Assembly: GCF_014897675.1 (NCBI RefSeq)
Contig: NZ_JABUXU010000014.1
Location: 56,469-120,468, forward strand
Origin: Advenella sp. FME57
GTDB lineage: Bacteria; Pseudomonadota; Gammaproteobacteria; Burkholderiales; Burkholderiaceae_B
Reading direction: 5' to 3'
Length of the DNA: 64,000 bases
Both the position numbers and the translations under genes were made by a program. Each line of letters begins with the position of its first letter. Position 1 is the stretch's first letter. Of the stretch, positions 54,807-63,721 are shown in pieces. The notes under the pieces were generated by a model that saw only the letters and a program-made list of their open reading frames with translations, was not told the origin of the DNA and did no database searches.

Positions 54807-55742
54807 ATGGACCTGAAACAATTAAAAGCACTGGTCACGATCTCCGAAACGGCAAATATGACACGCGCAGCCGACGTGCTCAATATCGTGCAGCCGGCGC
54901 TTTCACGGCAAATCAAAATGCTGGAAGACGAATTGGGCACCGTACTGTTTGAACGGGGCCGCCAGGGCATGATCCTGAACGAGGACGGAAAAACCTTTCT
55001 GGAGTATGCCAGGCGCATTTTGCACGAAGTCGAAAAGGCAAAGGCGGAGATACGCCCATCGTCCGGAGCAGTAAGCGGCATCGTCAATGTGGGACTGCTG
55101 CCCAGCACCAGCGATCTGCTGTCAAGCATGTTGCTGCGCCAGTTGCAGCAACAATATCCGCAAATCAGGATCACCATCACTGCCGGATATGCTGGCCATT
55201 TGCAGGAATGGCTTGAAGTGGGCGAAATTGATGTCGCGCTGCTGTATTCGGCCAAATTGAGCTCATCCCTGCATGTTCAGCCGCTGGTTGAAGAAAAGCT
55301 GTGGTTTGTTGGCCTGCCCGGAAACGGTTTGCGTGTGGGCAAACCCGTTACGCTAAACAACATGGCCGACAGGCCCATTATCCTGCCCAGTCGCCCTCAT
55401 GGCTTGCGCATTCTGGTCGATCAGGTCGGACAGGAAAACAACCTGCAATTGAACGTGGTCGCAGAGACCAACTCCATGAGCGTGCAAAAACGACTGGTGC
55501 TGGACGGGCACGGCTACACGATTTTGCCGTCCATTGCCATTGCAGAGGATCTGGCGCTGGGTCGCCTGGCAGCGGCGCCCCTGACCAATGCAGGATTGAC
55601 CCGCACCATTGTGATGGCCCGCTCGCGGCAGAGAAATATGACAATGTCGGTCAAGTGCGTCATGCAGGTGCTTTCCGAGTGCATCAGTACAAGCATTGAA
55701 CACGGCGGCTGGGCACACGCAAAGTGGGTCGCGAAAAACTGA
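54807..55742 (+). CDS. LysR-family transcriptional regulator
   Basis: The 311-residue protein has the LysR helix-turn-helix (MDLKQLKALVTISETANM, then ADVLNIVQPALSRQIKMLE) and a ligand-binding domain beginning about residue 92. It reads away from the two-subunit decarboxylase genes and probably regulates them. The effector may be a sulfonate or phosphonate, by inference from the neighbour. Confidence 0.93.
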   Translation: MDLKQLKALVTISETANMTRAADVLNIVQPALSRQIKMLEDELGTVLFERGRQGMILNEDGKTFLEYARRILHEVEKAKAEIRPSSGAVSGIVNVGLLPSTSDLLSSMLLRQLQQQYPQIRITITAGYAGHLQEWLEVGEIDVALLYSAKLSSSLHVQPLVEEKLWFVGLPGNGLRVGKPVTLNNMADRPIILPSRPHGLRILVDQVGQENNLQLNVVAETNSMSVQKRLVLDGHGYTILPSIAIAEDLALGRLAAAPLTNAGLTRTIVMARSRQRNMTMSVKCVMQVLSECISTSIEHGGWAHAKWVAKN

Positions 55743-55812
55743 ACTGTAGCCTGCAAGTCCTTGTATTTCAATTGTCTTGGCACAAGTTGGCAGGGGAATT
55801 TCAAAAAATATG

Positions 55813-55828
55813 TAATAATTCTCATTTC
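55813..55828 (+). promoter_or_regulatory. Fur-box-like site upstream of TonB-dependent receptor gene
   Basis: TAATAATTCTCATTTC matches 12 of 17 aligned positions of the consensus Fur box and lies 32 bases before the receptor ATG, overlapping a likely -10 region. Iron-uptake genes following it make Fur repression under iron-replete conditions likely. Confidence 0.5.
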
Positions 55829-55860
55829 AATTTTTCGCCCCTTTTGATCGGATCTTCCTG

Positions 55861-57963
55861 ATGCATAAAAATATTCTATTAGCTTTTACAGCAGTTTGTA
55901 CGGCGACATCAGTCAAGGCTCAGGAAGCGCCCCAGGTTCTGGCTCCCATTGTTGCCACCGCCTCCCGCTCTGATATTGATCCCGACAATGCGCCACAAAA
56001 GATCGTCATTATTGATTCCGAGCAAATCCAGCAGCAACTGGCCATTTCAACCAATTCATCGAGCGTCCTGAGCAATTTGCTGCCGGCCTACACGCCGAGC
56101 CGCGACAAAATGAACGGCAGTGGCGAAACCCTGCGTGGCAGGACACCGCTGATCATGATTGATGGCGTGCCACAATCGAACCCCTTGCGCCCAACTGGGC
56201 GTGAAGTGCATACGATTGATTACTCCATGGTCGATCACATTGAAGTCATCAACGGCGCGACAGCATCCAACGGCATTGGCGGCACCGGCGGGGTGATCAA
56301 TATCGTGACCAAGAGCCCGGAGCCGGGTACGGTCAACCAGCATTTTGGTATTCAGGCCACCACCCCCACATCACAATTGAAATCTGAGACCATAGGATAC
56401 AAAACCACGTATGGCATCAATGGCCGTAGTGGGAACTTTGAGTATCTGCTCTCCGGCAGCTATGAAAGCCAGGGACTGGCGCTGGACGGCTGGAACAACA
56501 TGATTGCCGCCGACAATACCCAGGGCGATCTGATGAGCTCGCGCTCCTATAACATTCTGGCCAAGCTCGGCTATTGGATCGACGATGACCAGAAGCTGCA
56601 ACTGAGCATGAACCATTATCGGATCAAGGGGCGCATGGACTATATTGGCATCAAGGGCGACCGCCAGGCCGGCATCCCGTCCACCTCGCAGCGTGGGACG
56701 CCAGAGGGGGTGGCGCCCAGCAATACGGTGTGGACCACGGCCCTGAGCTACGAAAACCTTAATCTGGGCAATGCCGGGATCAAATTGAATGCCATGGTGT
56801 TCAACCAGCGCTTCGAGGGGCTTTTTGGCGCCGCCAATTCAGGCACATTCCAGGACGCACGCATTGCGCCCGTGGGCACGCTGTATGATCAGTCCCGTTC
56901 CAAGGCCAATAAATGGGGAACCAAACTGTCTTTGACCAAAGACGATCTGCTGGATGGAAAACTGAAATTGACCGGCGGTTTTGACACGTTGATCGACAAA
57001 GGCGAGCAGGGCCTGTATCTGAGCGGCCGCACGTATGTGCCAGAGTCCAAATACACCAGCTACGCACCGTTTGTACTGGCCGAGTACAAATTGCTGGACA
57101 ATCTGACCGTTTCTGCCGGCTATCGCTATGAAATGGGCCAGCTCGATGTGCAATCGTATCGCACCCTGGCTGCCTATAACAACGTATCCGTGCAAGGTGG
57201 AAAGCTCAAATTCAATGAAGGTCTCTTCAGCACGGGTATTGTCTACAAACCGACGGATAATCTGACCTTGTTTGGCAGTTTCTCACAAGGGTTCGACATG
57301 CCCGATGTAGGTCGTGCATTGCGCTCGATCAACACGCCCGGACAGTCTATTGATAACTTCCAGGCGCTCAAGCCCATACTGACAGATAACTACGAGGTGG
57401 GTCTGCGCTACAAAAACGACCGTTTCGATTTTGACCTGAGCTATTACCAATCGAATTCAAAATACGGCGCACGGGTCGTACCGGTCGATGGTCAGTTCCA
57501 GCTGGCACGGGAAAAAACCCGCATCCAGGGCATCGAGACAGGCCTGGGTGTTCACCTGAATGACCGACACTACGCAAAAATCGGCTACTCCTATATGCAC
57601 GGCAAGTATGACAGCGATGATAACGGCAGCCTGGATGCCAAGCTGGGGGCATTGAATGTGGCGCCCAACCGCATCGTGGCAAGCTGGTCTGCCAAATGGA
57701 CCGAAAAGCTGAGTTCCTTCCTGCAAGTCAATTATGCTTTCAGCCAGAAATTCGACGAAAAAGACTCGGACTTCGCCGGGTATGCCCTGGTTGATTTGTC
57801 TGTGGACTACAAATTGCCAAAAGGCACGGTCAGCGTATCGGCGGCCAACCTGTTGAACAAAAAATACCTGACCTATTATTCGCAAAGTGCCGTGGTTGAT
57901 CCGCTGCGATATTTTGCGGGTCGTGGTCGCACCATCACTGTAGGATATTCGGTCAACTTCTGA
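55861..57963 (+). CDS. TonB-dependent siderophore receptor
   Basis: The 700-residue outer-membrane protein has a signal peptide (to about residue 20, VKAQ), a plug domain (about 40-160: TASRSDIDPDNAPQKIVIID, RGRTPLIMIDGVPQ, VEVING-like VDHIEVINGATASNG, GGTGGVINIVTKS) and a beta-barrel ending in aromatic YSVNF. These are features of ferric-siderophore receptors. It starts a six-gene uptake operon. The siderophore is unknown, and no biosynthesis genes are in the window. Confidence 0.95.
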   Translation: MHKNILLAFTAVCTATSVKAQEAPQVLAPIVATASRSDIDPDNAPQKIVIIDSEQIQQQLAISTNSSSVLSNLLPAYTPSRDKMNGSGETLRGRTPLIMIDGVPQSNPLRPTGREVHTIDYSMVDHIEVINGATASNGIGGTGGVINIVTKSPEPGTVNQHFGIQATTPTSQLKSETIGYKTTYGINGRSGNFEYLLSGSYESQGLALDGWNNMIAADNTQGDLMSSRSYNILAKLGYWIDDDQKLQLSMNHYRIKGRMDYIGIKGDRQAGIPSTSQRGTPEGVAPSNTVWTTALSYENLNLGNAGIKLNAMVFNQRFEGLFGAANSGTFQDARIAPVGTLYDQSRSKANKWGTKLSLTKDDLLDGKLKLTGGFDTLIDKGEQGLYLSGRTYVPESKYTSYAPFVLAEYKLLDNLTVSAGYRYEMGQLDVQSYRTLAAYNNVSVQGGKLKFNEGLFSTGIVYKPTDNLTLFGSFSQGFDMPDVGRALRSINTPGQSIDNFQALKPILTDNYEVGLRYKNDRFDFDLSYYQSNSKYGARVVPVDGQFQLAREKTRIQGIETGLGVHLNDRHYAKIGYSYMHGKYDSDDNGSLDAKLGALNVAPNRIVASWSAKWTEKLSSFLQVNYAFSQKFDEKDSDFAGYALVDLSVDYKLPKGTVSVSAANLLNKKYLTYYSQSAVVDPLRYFAGRGRTITVGYSVNF

Positions 57964-58076
57964 TGAGCGCCATATCACAACTGTGGACAAGGCCAACGGA
58001 ATCGTATCCGGGCCGCGCACGCACACTGGCGCTTGCGGCTGCGCACGCCGGTTCAGCCGGCTGGCGGTCGCACCAC

Positions 58077-58997
58077 ATGCGTGTATTGTTCCTGTTGCTT
58101 GTCGTGGCCTGTACAAATGCCATTGCCGCGCCATTGACTGTGCAGCATGCGCTGGGTGCAACCACGATTGCTGATACCCCGCAGCGGGTAATCACGCTGT
58201 TTCAAGGGGCCACGGATATCACGGTTGCACTTGGCGTAAAACCGCTGGCGACTGTGGAGTCGTGGACCGAGAAACCGGTTTATCGCTATCTGCGTAAAGA
58301 CCTGGAAGGTGTACAAATGGTGGGTCTGGAGACCCAGCCCAGCCTGGAAGATATTGCCAGGCTCAAACCTGATTTGATCATCGCTTCCAAATTCAGAAAT
58401 GAAAAAATCTACGATCTGCTTTCCTATATCGCCCCGACCGTGGCAGTGGACGAAGTATATGAATTCAGGAAAAACACCCGGCTGATAGGACAGGCATTGA
58501 ACCGACAAGCCCAGGCTCAGGTATTGCTGGATAAATGGGATACGCGTCTGGCGCAGACCAAAAAGCATCTTCAGGAAAAATTCGACACGGCCTGGCCATT
58601 GTCCGTGTCGATTCTGGATTTTCGCAGCGACCATGTCAGGATCTATCTGGCAAACAGCTTTGCCGGCTCGGTTCTGGCCGATCTGGGCTTCGTCTGGAGC
58701 GAGCCGTTCAGAAAATCCGGTTGGCCACTGATGAAATTGACGAGCAAAGAAAGCATCCCGGTCATGGATGCCGACGTGTTCTTCGTGCAGATGCGCTCAG
58801 ACAGCCGGGTCGTGCAAAACCGCTATAAGGACTGGTCCCGGCATTTGCTGTGGCAACAACTGACGGCGGTAAAGAACAAGCAGGTTTATCTGGTCGACAA
58901 CGTCTACTGGAGCCTGGCTGGCGGCATTCTGAGTGCCAATTTGATGCTCGATGAACTGGAGCAACTGCTTGACTCTCCCGCAGGTGTGCAAAAATGA
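58077..58997 (+). CDS. Iron-siderophore ABC importer, periplasmic binding protein
   Basis: From ATG 58077 the protein has 306 residues: signal peptide MRVLFLLLVVACTNAIAA and an FecB/FhuD-type domain (TPQRVITLFQGATDITVALG; PSLEDIARLKPDLIIASKF). An earlier ATG at 57963 overlaps the receptor stop but would place 38 unusual residues before the signal, so I prefer 58077; neither has a strong ribosome site. It delivers the ferric complex to the permeases. Confidence 0.9.
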   Translation: MRVLFLLLVVACTNAIAAPLTVQHALGATTIADTPQRVITLFQGATDITVALGVKPLATVESWTEKPVYRYLRKDLEGVQMVGLETQPSLEDIARLKPDLIIASKFRNEKIYDLLSYIAPTVAVDEVYEFRKNTRLIGQALNRQAQAQVLLDKWDTRLAQTKKHLQEKFDTAWPLSVSILDFRSDHVRIYLANSFAGSVLADLGFVWSEPFRKSGWPLMKLTSKESIPVMDADVFFVQMRSDSRVVQNRYKDWSRHLLWQQLTAVKNKQVYLVDNVYWSLAGGILSANLMLDELEQLLDSPAGVQK

Positions 58998-59998
58998 CGA
59001 CGCTGCATACACGCTCGGGCGCTTTTGTCACGCTGGCAATGGGCTTTGGTTTATTGGTTCTGCTGGCGGTCCTTAGCCTGTCTATAGGCAAAACCTATAT
59101 TGCACCGGGCGATGTACTGGGAGCGCTGTTTAAACCCGATCCGATTGCTATCGACCATATTCTGGTGAACACCACCAGGCTTTCCCGTATGACCGTTGCC
59201 ATTGCCGTGGGCGCCTGCCTTGCGGTGGCCGGCGGCCTGATGCAGGCAGTGACCCGCAACCCGCTGGCTTCTCCCGGCCTGTTTGGCATCAATGCCGGCG
59301 CAGTTTTTTCCATTGTCCTGTTGGCGCCTTTATTCGGGTCAGCCTCGCTGACCCAGTTCATGGTGCTAGCCTTTGCCGGCGCAGCGGTTGCCGGCACGCT
59401 GGTCTACTGCATTGGCATGCTCGGCAGCCGCAGCCCCTTTCGCATTGTGTTGGCGGGGGCCGCCGTTACCGCACTGTTCGCATCGTTCACCCAGGCGCTG
59501 CTGGTGATCAGCCAGGAAGGCCTGGACAGCATTCTGTTCTGGATGGCCGGCTCGGTTGCCGGGCGTCAAATGGATGCCGTGCTCACTATTTATCCGTATC
59601 TGCTGATCGGCTTTGCCGCCAGTTTCGTTCTGGCCAGACATATCAATATTCTGGTTACCGGCGACGATATCGCGCGGGGCCTTGGGCAAAACACATTTGT
59701 TATTCGCTCGCTATTGAGCATCATTGTTATTGTGCTGGCTGGCGGCGCGGTGTCGCTGGCCGGCAATATCGGCTTTATCGGACTGATCGTGCCGCACATC
59801 GTGCGCCGCATACTACCGGGGGATTTTCGCTGGTTGCTGCCCGGCTATGCCGTTTTCGGTGCGTTGCTGCTGTTGCTTGCAGATATGCTGGCCCGTGTGG
59901 TGCTGATTCCCCAGGAAGTGCCGATCGGCGTGGTCACTGCATTGCTGGGTGCGCCCTTTTTTATCCATATGGCCAGAAAGGGGATGCGCAATGGATAA
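58994..59998 (+). CDS. Iron-siderophore ABC importer permease (FecCD family)
   Basis: The 334-residue permease has about nine to ten helices and the FecCD pattern RLSRMTVAIAVGACLAVAGGLMQ, TRNPLASPGLFGINAGAVF and GFIGLIVPHIVRRILPGDFR. Its start overlaps the binding-protein stop by four bases (ATGA), and its end overlaps the next permease by eight. Confidence 0.95.
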   Translation: MTTLHTRSGAFVTLAMGFGLLVLLAVLSLSIGKTYIAPGDVLGALFKPDPIAIDHILVNTTRLSRMTVAIAVGACLAVAGGLMQAVTRNPLASPGLFGINAGAVFSIVLLAPLFGSASLTQFMVLAFAGAAVAGTLVYCIGMLGSRSPFRIVLAGAAVTALFASFTQALLVISQEGLDSILFWMAGSVAGRQMDAVLTIYPYLLIGFAASFVLARHINILVTGDDIARGLGQNTFVIRSLLSIIVIVLAGGAVSLAGNIGFIGLIVPHIVRRILPGDFRWLLPGYAVFGALLLLLADMLARVVLIPQEVPIGVVTALLGAPFFIHMARKGMRNG

Positions 59999-61022
59999 AT
60001 GGCTGACCGTGCGCAACCATTGGTATTCACGCCAAATCAATACCAGCACGTGCACAGTGATTGTCCTGTTACTGCTGATCACGCTGGCGGTTGCCCTGCT
60101 GTCGCTCGCTTCAGGCAAGTACATGCTATCGTTGCCGGAAGTCATTGACGCTTTGCGCAGCCGGACAATCGCCGACAATGCCTTTATCGTCTCCATCTTG
60201 CGCACTCCCAGGATGCTGATGGCGCTACTGGCAGGTGGCGCACTGGCTGTATCCGGCCTGTTGCTGCAAACCATTATCCGCAATCCCCTGGCCTCGCCCG
60301 ATATTATCGGCGTGACCAGCGGCGCATCGGCGACAGCGGTATTTTTTCTGTCTTTCATGACGTCCTGGCTCAGCGTGCAATGGCTGCCCTTGGCGGCAAT
60401 GGCTGGCGGTTTTGCCGGCGCCACGCTGGTCTATCTGCTGGCCTGGAAAAGCGGCATCTCGTCCACCCGGCTGATCCTGGTGGGCGTGGGGATCTCTGCG
60501 GTGATGGTCGCCTGCACCACCATGCTGCTGGTCTTCAGTCCGCTCTCCTCTACCCTGAGCGCCTATGTCTGGCTGACGGGCAGTGTCTATGGCGCGCGCT
60601 GGCATGAGGTCACGACCCTGTGCCTGTGGCTGCTGCCGGCCGCAATACTGCTGATCGCGCTGGCCAGGACGCTGGCGGTCAATGAACTGGACGATGCGCT
60701 CATTATCGGCCTTGGCGTTTCCATGGAACGGGCCCGGCTGGTCCTGCTGGCATTAAGTGTCTATCTGGCAGGCGCGGCCATTGCCTATACCGGCGCCCTG
60801 GGATTTGTCGGCCTGGTTGCGCCGCATATTGCCCGGCGGATCGGCGTCAAATCAGGCACCAGTCTGATTGTCGTGACCATGCTGGTCGGCGCCAATATGG
60901 TGATGATCGCCGACCTGATTGGTCGCACGCAGTTTTTGCCGCTGGATCTGCCAGCCGGTATTTTCGTGTCGGCCATTGGGGCGCCATTCTTTATCTATTT
61001 GCTGTTGCGTTCTCGTTCATAG
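59991..61022 (+). CDS. Iron-siderophore ABC importer permease (FecCD family), second subunit
   Basis: The 343-residue partner permease shows RTPRMLMALLAGGALAVSGLLLQ, IRNPLASPDIIGVTSGASA and GFVGLVAPHIARRIG. ATG 59991 follows AAGGGGA and overlaps the previous stop. With the preceding subunit it forms the heterodimeric channel. Confidence 0.95.
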   Translation: MDKWLTVRNHWYSRQINTSTCTVIVLLLLITLAVALLSLASGKYMLSLPEVIDALRSRTIADNAFIVSILRTPRMLMALLAGGALAVSGLLLQTIIRNPLASPDIIGVTSGASATAVFFLSFMTSWLSVQWLPLAAMAGGFAGATLVYLLAWKSGISSTRLILVGVGISAVMVACTTMLLVFSPLSSTLSAYVWLTGSVYGARWHEVTTLCLWLLPAAILLIALARTLAVNELDDALIIGLGVSMERARLVLLALSVYLAGAAIAYTGALGFVGLVAPHIARRIGVKSGTSLIVVTMLVGANMVMIADLIGRTQFLPLDLPAGIFVSAIGAPFFIYLLLRSRS

Positions 61023-61058
61023 CACGAATGTCATTATTTTTATGAAAGATCAATCCGA

Positions 61059-61868
61059 ATGGATCCTATAGAAAGCCAAGACCTTACGCTGAAGTACGAT
61101 ACCCGGATCGTCATTGACGGGTTGAATCTGACCATTCCCAAGGCAAAAATTACGGTGTTGGTGGGCAGCAATGGCTGCGGCAAAAGCACCCTGCTCAAAT
61201 CCTTTGCCAGGCTGATCCGACCGTCACAGGGCACGGTCCTGCTCAACGGCAAGGATATCCATCGCCGGTCCACGGCAGCGGTGGCACGCGAACTGGCCAT
61301 TTTGCCACAAAGCCCTGCTGCGCCGGAGGGCCTGTCCGTTTATCAATTGGTGCGCCTGGGAAGGTACCCTCACCAGACCTGGCTGCAGCAGTGGTCAAAG
61401 CAAGACGAGGTGATCGTGACGCAGGCGCTGGCGCAAACTGAAATGACCGAATTTCAGGACAGGCCGGTCGATGCGCTGTCCGGCGGACAGCGCCAGCGTG
61501 CCTGGATTGCAATGACGCTGGCCCAAAATACCGACACGTTGCTGCTGGACGAACCCACCACTTATCTGGACCTGGCGCACCAGATCGAAGTGCTGGACCT
61601 GTTGTACGAGCTGAATGCGACCAGACAGAAAACCATTGTCATGGTCCTGCATGATCTGAATCTGGCCTGCCGTTATGCACACAACATGATTGCCATTGCC
61701 AACAGACAGGTCTACGCACAAGGCGCCCCGGCACAAGTGCTCAATGCAACCATGGTCCAGGATGTATTTCATCTGCAAAGCAAAATTGTAAAAGATCCGC
61801 TTTACGGCACCCCCATGTGCATCCCCATTGGCAAAGGAATCCAGAGTGCAGGCATTGACGCTTCCTAG
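61059..61868 (+). CDS. Iron-siderophore ABC importer ATPase (FecE/FhuC-like)
   Basis: The 269-residue ATPase has Walker A GSNGCGKST (about 35-43), signature [17 protein letters not shown] and Walker B LLLDEPTTYLDLAHQ, the usual FecE/FhuC form. It powers the two FecCD permeases and overlaps the reductase gene at its 3' end. Confidence 0.96.
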   Translation: MDPIESQDLTLKYDTRIVIDGLNLTIPKAKITVLVGSNGCGKSTLLKSFARLIRPSQGTVLLNGKDIHRRSTAAVARELAILPQSPAAPEGLSVYQLVRLGRYPHQTWLQQWSKQDEVIVTQALAQTEMTEFQDRPVDALSGGQRQRAWIAMTLAQNTDTLLLDEPTTYLDLAHQIEVLDLLYELNATRQKTIVMVLHDLNLACRYAHNMIAIANRQVYAQGAPAQVLNATMVQDVFHLQSKIVKDPLYGTPMCIPIGKGIQSAGIDAS

Positions 61869-62634
61869 GGCCGCCGGCTTTGACGCGAACCAGTGGCAGG
61901 TATTGACCACCAGGTTCATGTTGATTGATGCCAGCGAACGCCACCCCGACTATTGCGTGCCAACGGCGGATCTGCTGGACCCGGTGCGCTGCACCATGCT
62001 GCTGCGTGAAATCGGCCCGATCATCGGGTCACCCACACTCAAGGTGACCGCGTCTTTGCTTGGCAAAAGAATCGCATTCCTGAGCACTGCCGCAGCCCTG
62101 TATGCAATGACCATCTTCGACAAGGGCCTTAATCTGTCCCTGGACAACACGGTTCTTGAATACCAGCACGACGGCAAGTGGCAATCGCGCATGCCATTGA
62201 TCGATCTGGCCGTCACTTGCCCGCAAGCCGGAGAACGCCCGCAATGGCGCGAACGCGTTGTGCGACAGCTGTTTGCTGAAAACCTGGCCCCGGTGTGGGC
62301 AGCACTGAGCGCGGCCTCTGGTGTATCACCCAAAATTCTGTGGGAGAACATGGCCGTGCGCATTTATTCGCAATACGAACGCCATATGATCGCCAGCGCC
62401 GGGCAAGACAAACAGGCCCGTATCCAGGAAGATTTTGACTATTTGCTGAATGCACCCGCCTCTGTTTTCGGCGTAAAGGAAAACCCGCTTGCCCAATATC
62501 ATTTTGCGCACACGCGGTGTGACGACAAGCTGATCAGGATCCGCAAGACCTGCTGCTTTTACCTTCGGGCAACCACGCCGCCAGAGTACTGCTCGGTATG
62601 CCCGTTGACGTACAACAGAAAAGCGAAAAGCTGA
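61846..62634 (+). CDS. FhuF-like ferric-siderophore reductase
   Basis: The roughly 262-residue protein ends in the 2Fe-2S motif CC-x11-C-x2-C (KTCCFYLR, then YCSVCPL), like FhuF, which has ten residues in the gap. FhuF-type proteins release iron by reduction in the cytoplasm. GTG 61846 has AAAGGA eight bases upstream; TTG 61828 and ATG 61918 are alternatives. The start lies inside the ATPase gene end, so it is translationally linked. The N-terminal two thirds carry the IucA/FhuF-type LREIGPIIGSPTLKVTASLL segment. Confidence 0.88.
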   Translation: MQALTLPRAAGFDANQWQVLTTRFMLIDASERHPDYCVPTADLLDPVRCTMLLREIGPIIGSPTLKVTASLLGKRIAFLSTAAALYAMTIFDKGLNLSLDNTVLEYQHDGKWQSRMPLIDLAVTCPQAGERPQWRERVVRQLFAENLAPVWAALSAASGVSPKILWENMAVRIYSQYERHMIASAGQDKQARIQEDFDYLLNAPASVFGVKENPLAQYHFAHTRCDDKLIRIRKTCCFYLRATTPPEYCSVCPLTYNRKAKS

Positions 62635-62917
62635 ATCCTGACGCCAGGCTCGTCACAACAGATTATCACCTTATCCCTATTTCAATCGCAAGTAGCGGAT
62701 TGTCAGATCGCAAAGCGCTATCTACACTTTGTTTATTGTCATCACTGCCAATAAAATATCTCATATGTCATTGAACTGCCTGGCTTTGTTCTGCCCTCAT
62801 ACAAACGGTATACTCGCGCGGGCGTCAGCACTCCTATCGGAGGCCCGACTTCAAGTGGCAGCATCCTGGTTTACGCGCAGAGGGCGAGCCCGCTGCGTCC
62901 ACGCATTGGAGCAACAA

Positions 62918-63700
62918 ATGGATAAGGGCGAACTGGATCAATACAAAAGGGGTAATTACAAAATGGACAAAGGTGAATCGGCTAAACCTGACGCCGCCTA
63001 TGCCGCCACAATCAATAACGCAGACTGGCGCGCACTCGAGTGCGCGCTCAATGATTACGGCAATGCAATCGTGCCAGGCCTGTTGACCGCAGCGCAATGT
63101 GAAGCATTGGCTGCCGGCTATGACCGGGAGCAAGACTATCGCAGCCGCATCTTCATGGCCCGTCATGGATTTGGCCGCGGACAATATAAGTACTTCGCCT
63201 ATCCGCTACCGGCGTTGCTTGATCGGCTGCGTCATCTGCTTTATCCGCATCTGGCGCCAATCGCCAATTGCTGGAGTCGCAAACTGAATATGAATGTACA
63301 TTACCCACCGGCGCTGGATACGTTCCTGGCGCAATGCCATGCTGCCGGCCAGACCCGCCCCACCCCACTGATACTGCAGTATGGCCCGGGCGACTATAAC
63401 TGCCTGCACCAGGACCTGTATGGCGACCATGTTTTCCCTTTGCAGGTAGCCATTCTGCTGTCTGCACCGGATCGCGATTTTACGGGCGGCCAGTTCATCA
63501 TGACGGAAACCGCCGCAGCCGGCCAGCGTGCCGAGGTAATTCCGCTGCAGCAAGGCGATGCGCTTATCTTCACCGTCAACCACCGACCCGCACCTGGCAA
63601 ACGCGGCGGCACACGCAAAGTCGCGATGCGCCACGGCGTGAGCGTCGTGCATAGCGGCAGGCGTCACACACTGGGGGTCATTTTTCATGATGCCCGTTAA
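62918..63700 (+). CDS. 2-oxoglutarate/Fe(II)-dependent oxygenase
   Basis: The 260-residue protein (245 if started at ATG 62963) belongs to the 2OG-Fe(II) oxygenase superfamily of the COG3826 type. The facial triad is visible as His-x-Asp in CLHQDLYGDH and a distal His in GRRHTLGVIFHDAR, with GGQFIMTE between. Both candidate starts have ribosome sites and both begin MDKGE, an odd local duplication of 45 bases. The longer frame from 62729 lacks conserved text. It follows the iron uptake operon by 283 bases and is followed by a paralogue. Confidence 0.87.
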   Translation: MDKGELDQYKRGNYKMDKGESAKPDAAYAATINNADWRALECALNDYGNAIVPGLLTAAQCEALAAGYDREQDYRSRIFMARHGFGRGQYKYFAYPLPALLDRLRHLLYPHLAPIANCWSRKLNMNVHYPPALDTFLAQCHAAGQTRPTPLILQYGPGDYNCLHQDLYGDHVFPLQVAILLSAPDRDFTGGQFIMTETAAAGQRAEVIPLQQGDALIFTVNHRPAPGKRGGTRKVAMRHGVSVVHSGRRHTLGVIFHDAR

Positions 63701-63721
63701 GCAAGTTTCCAGGGCGTACCC

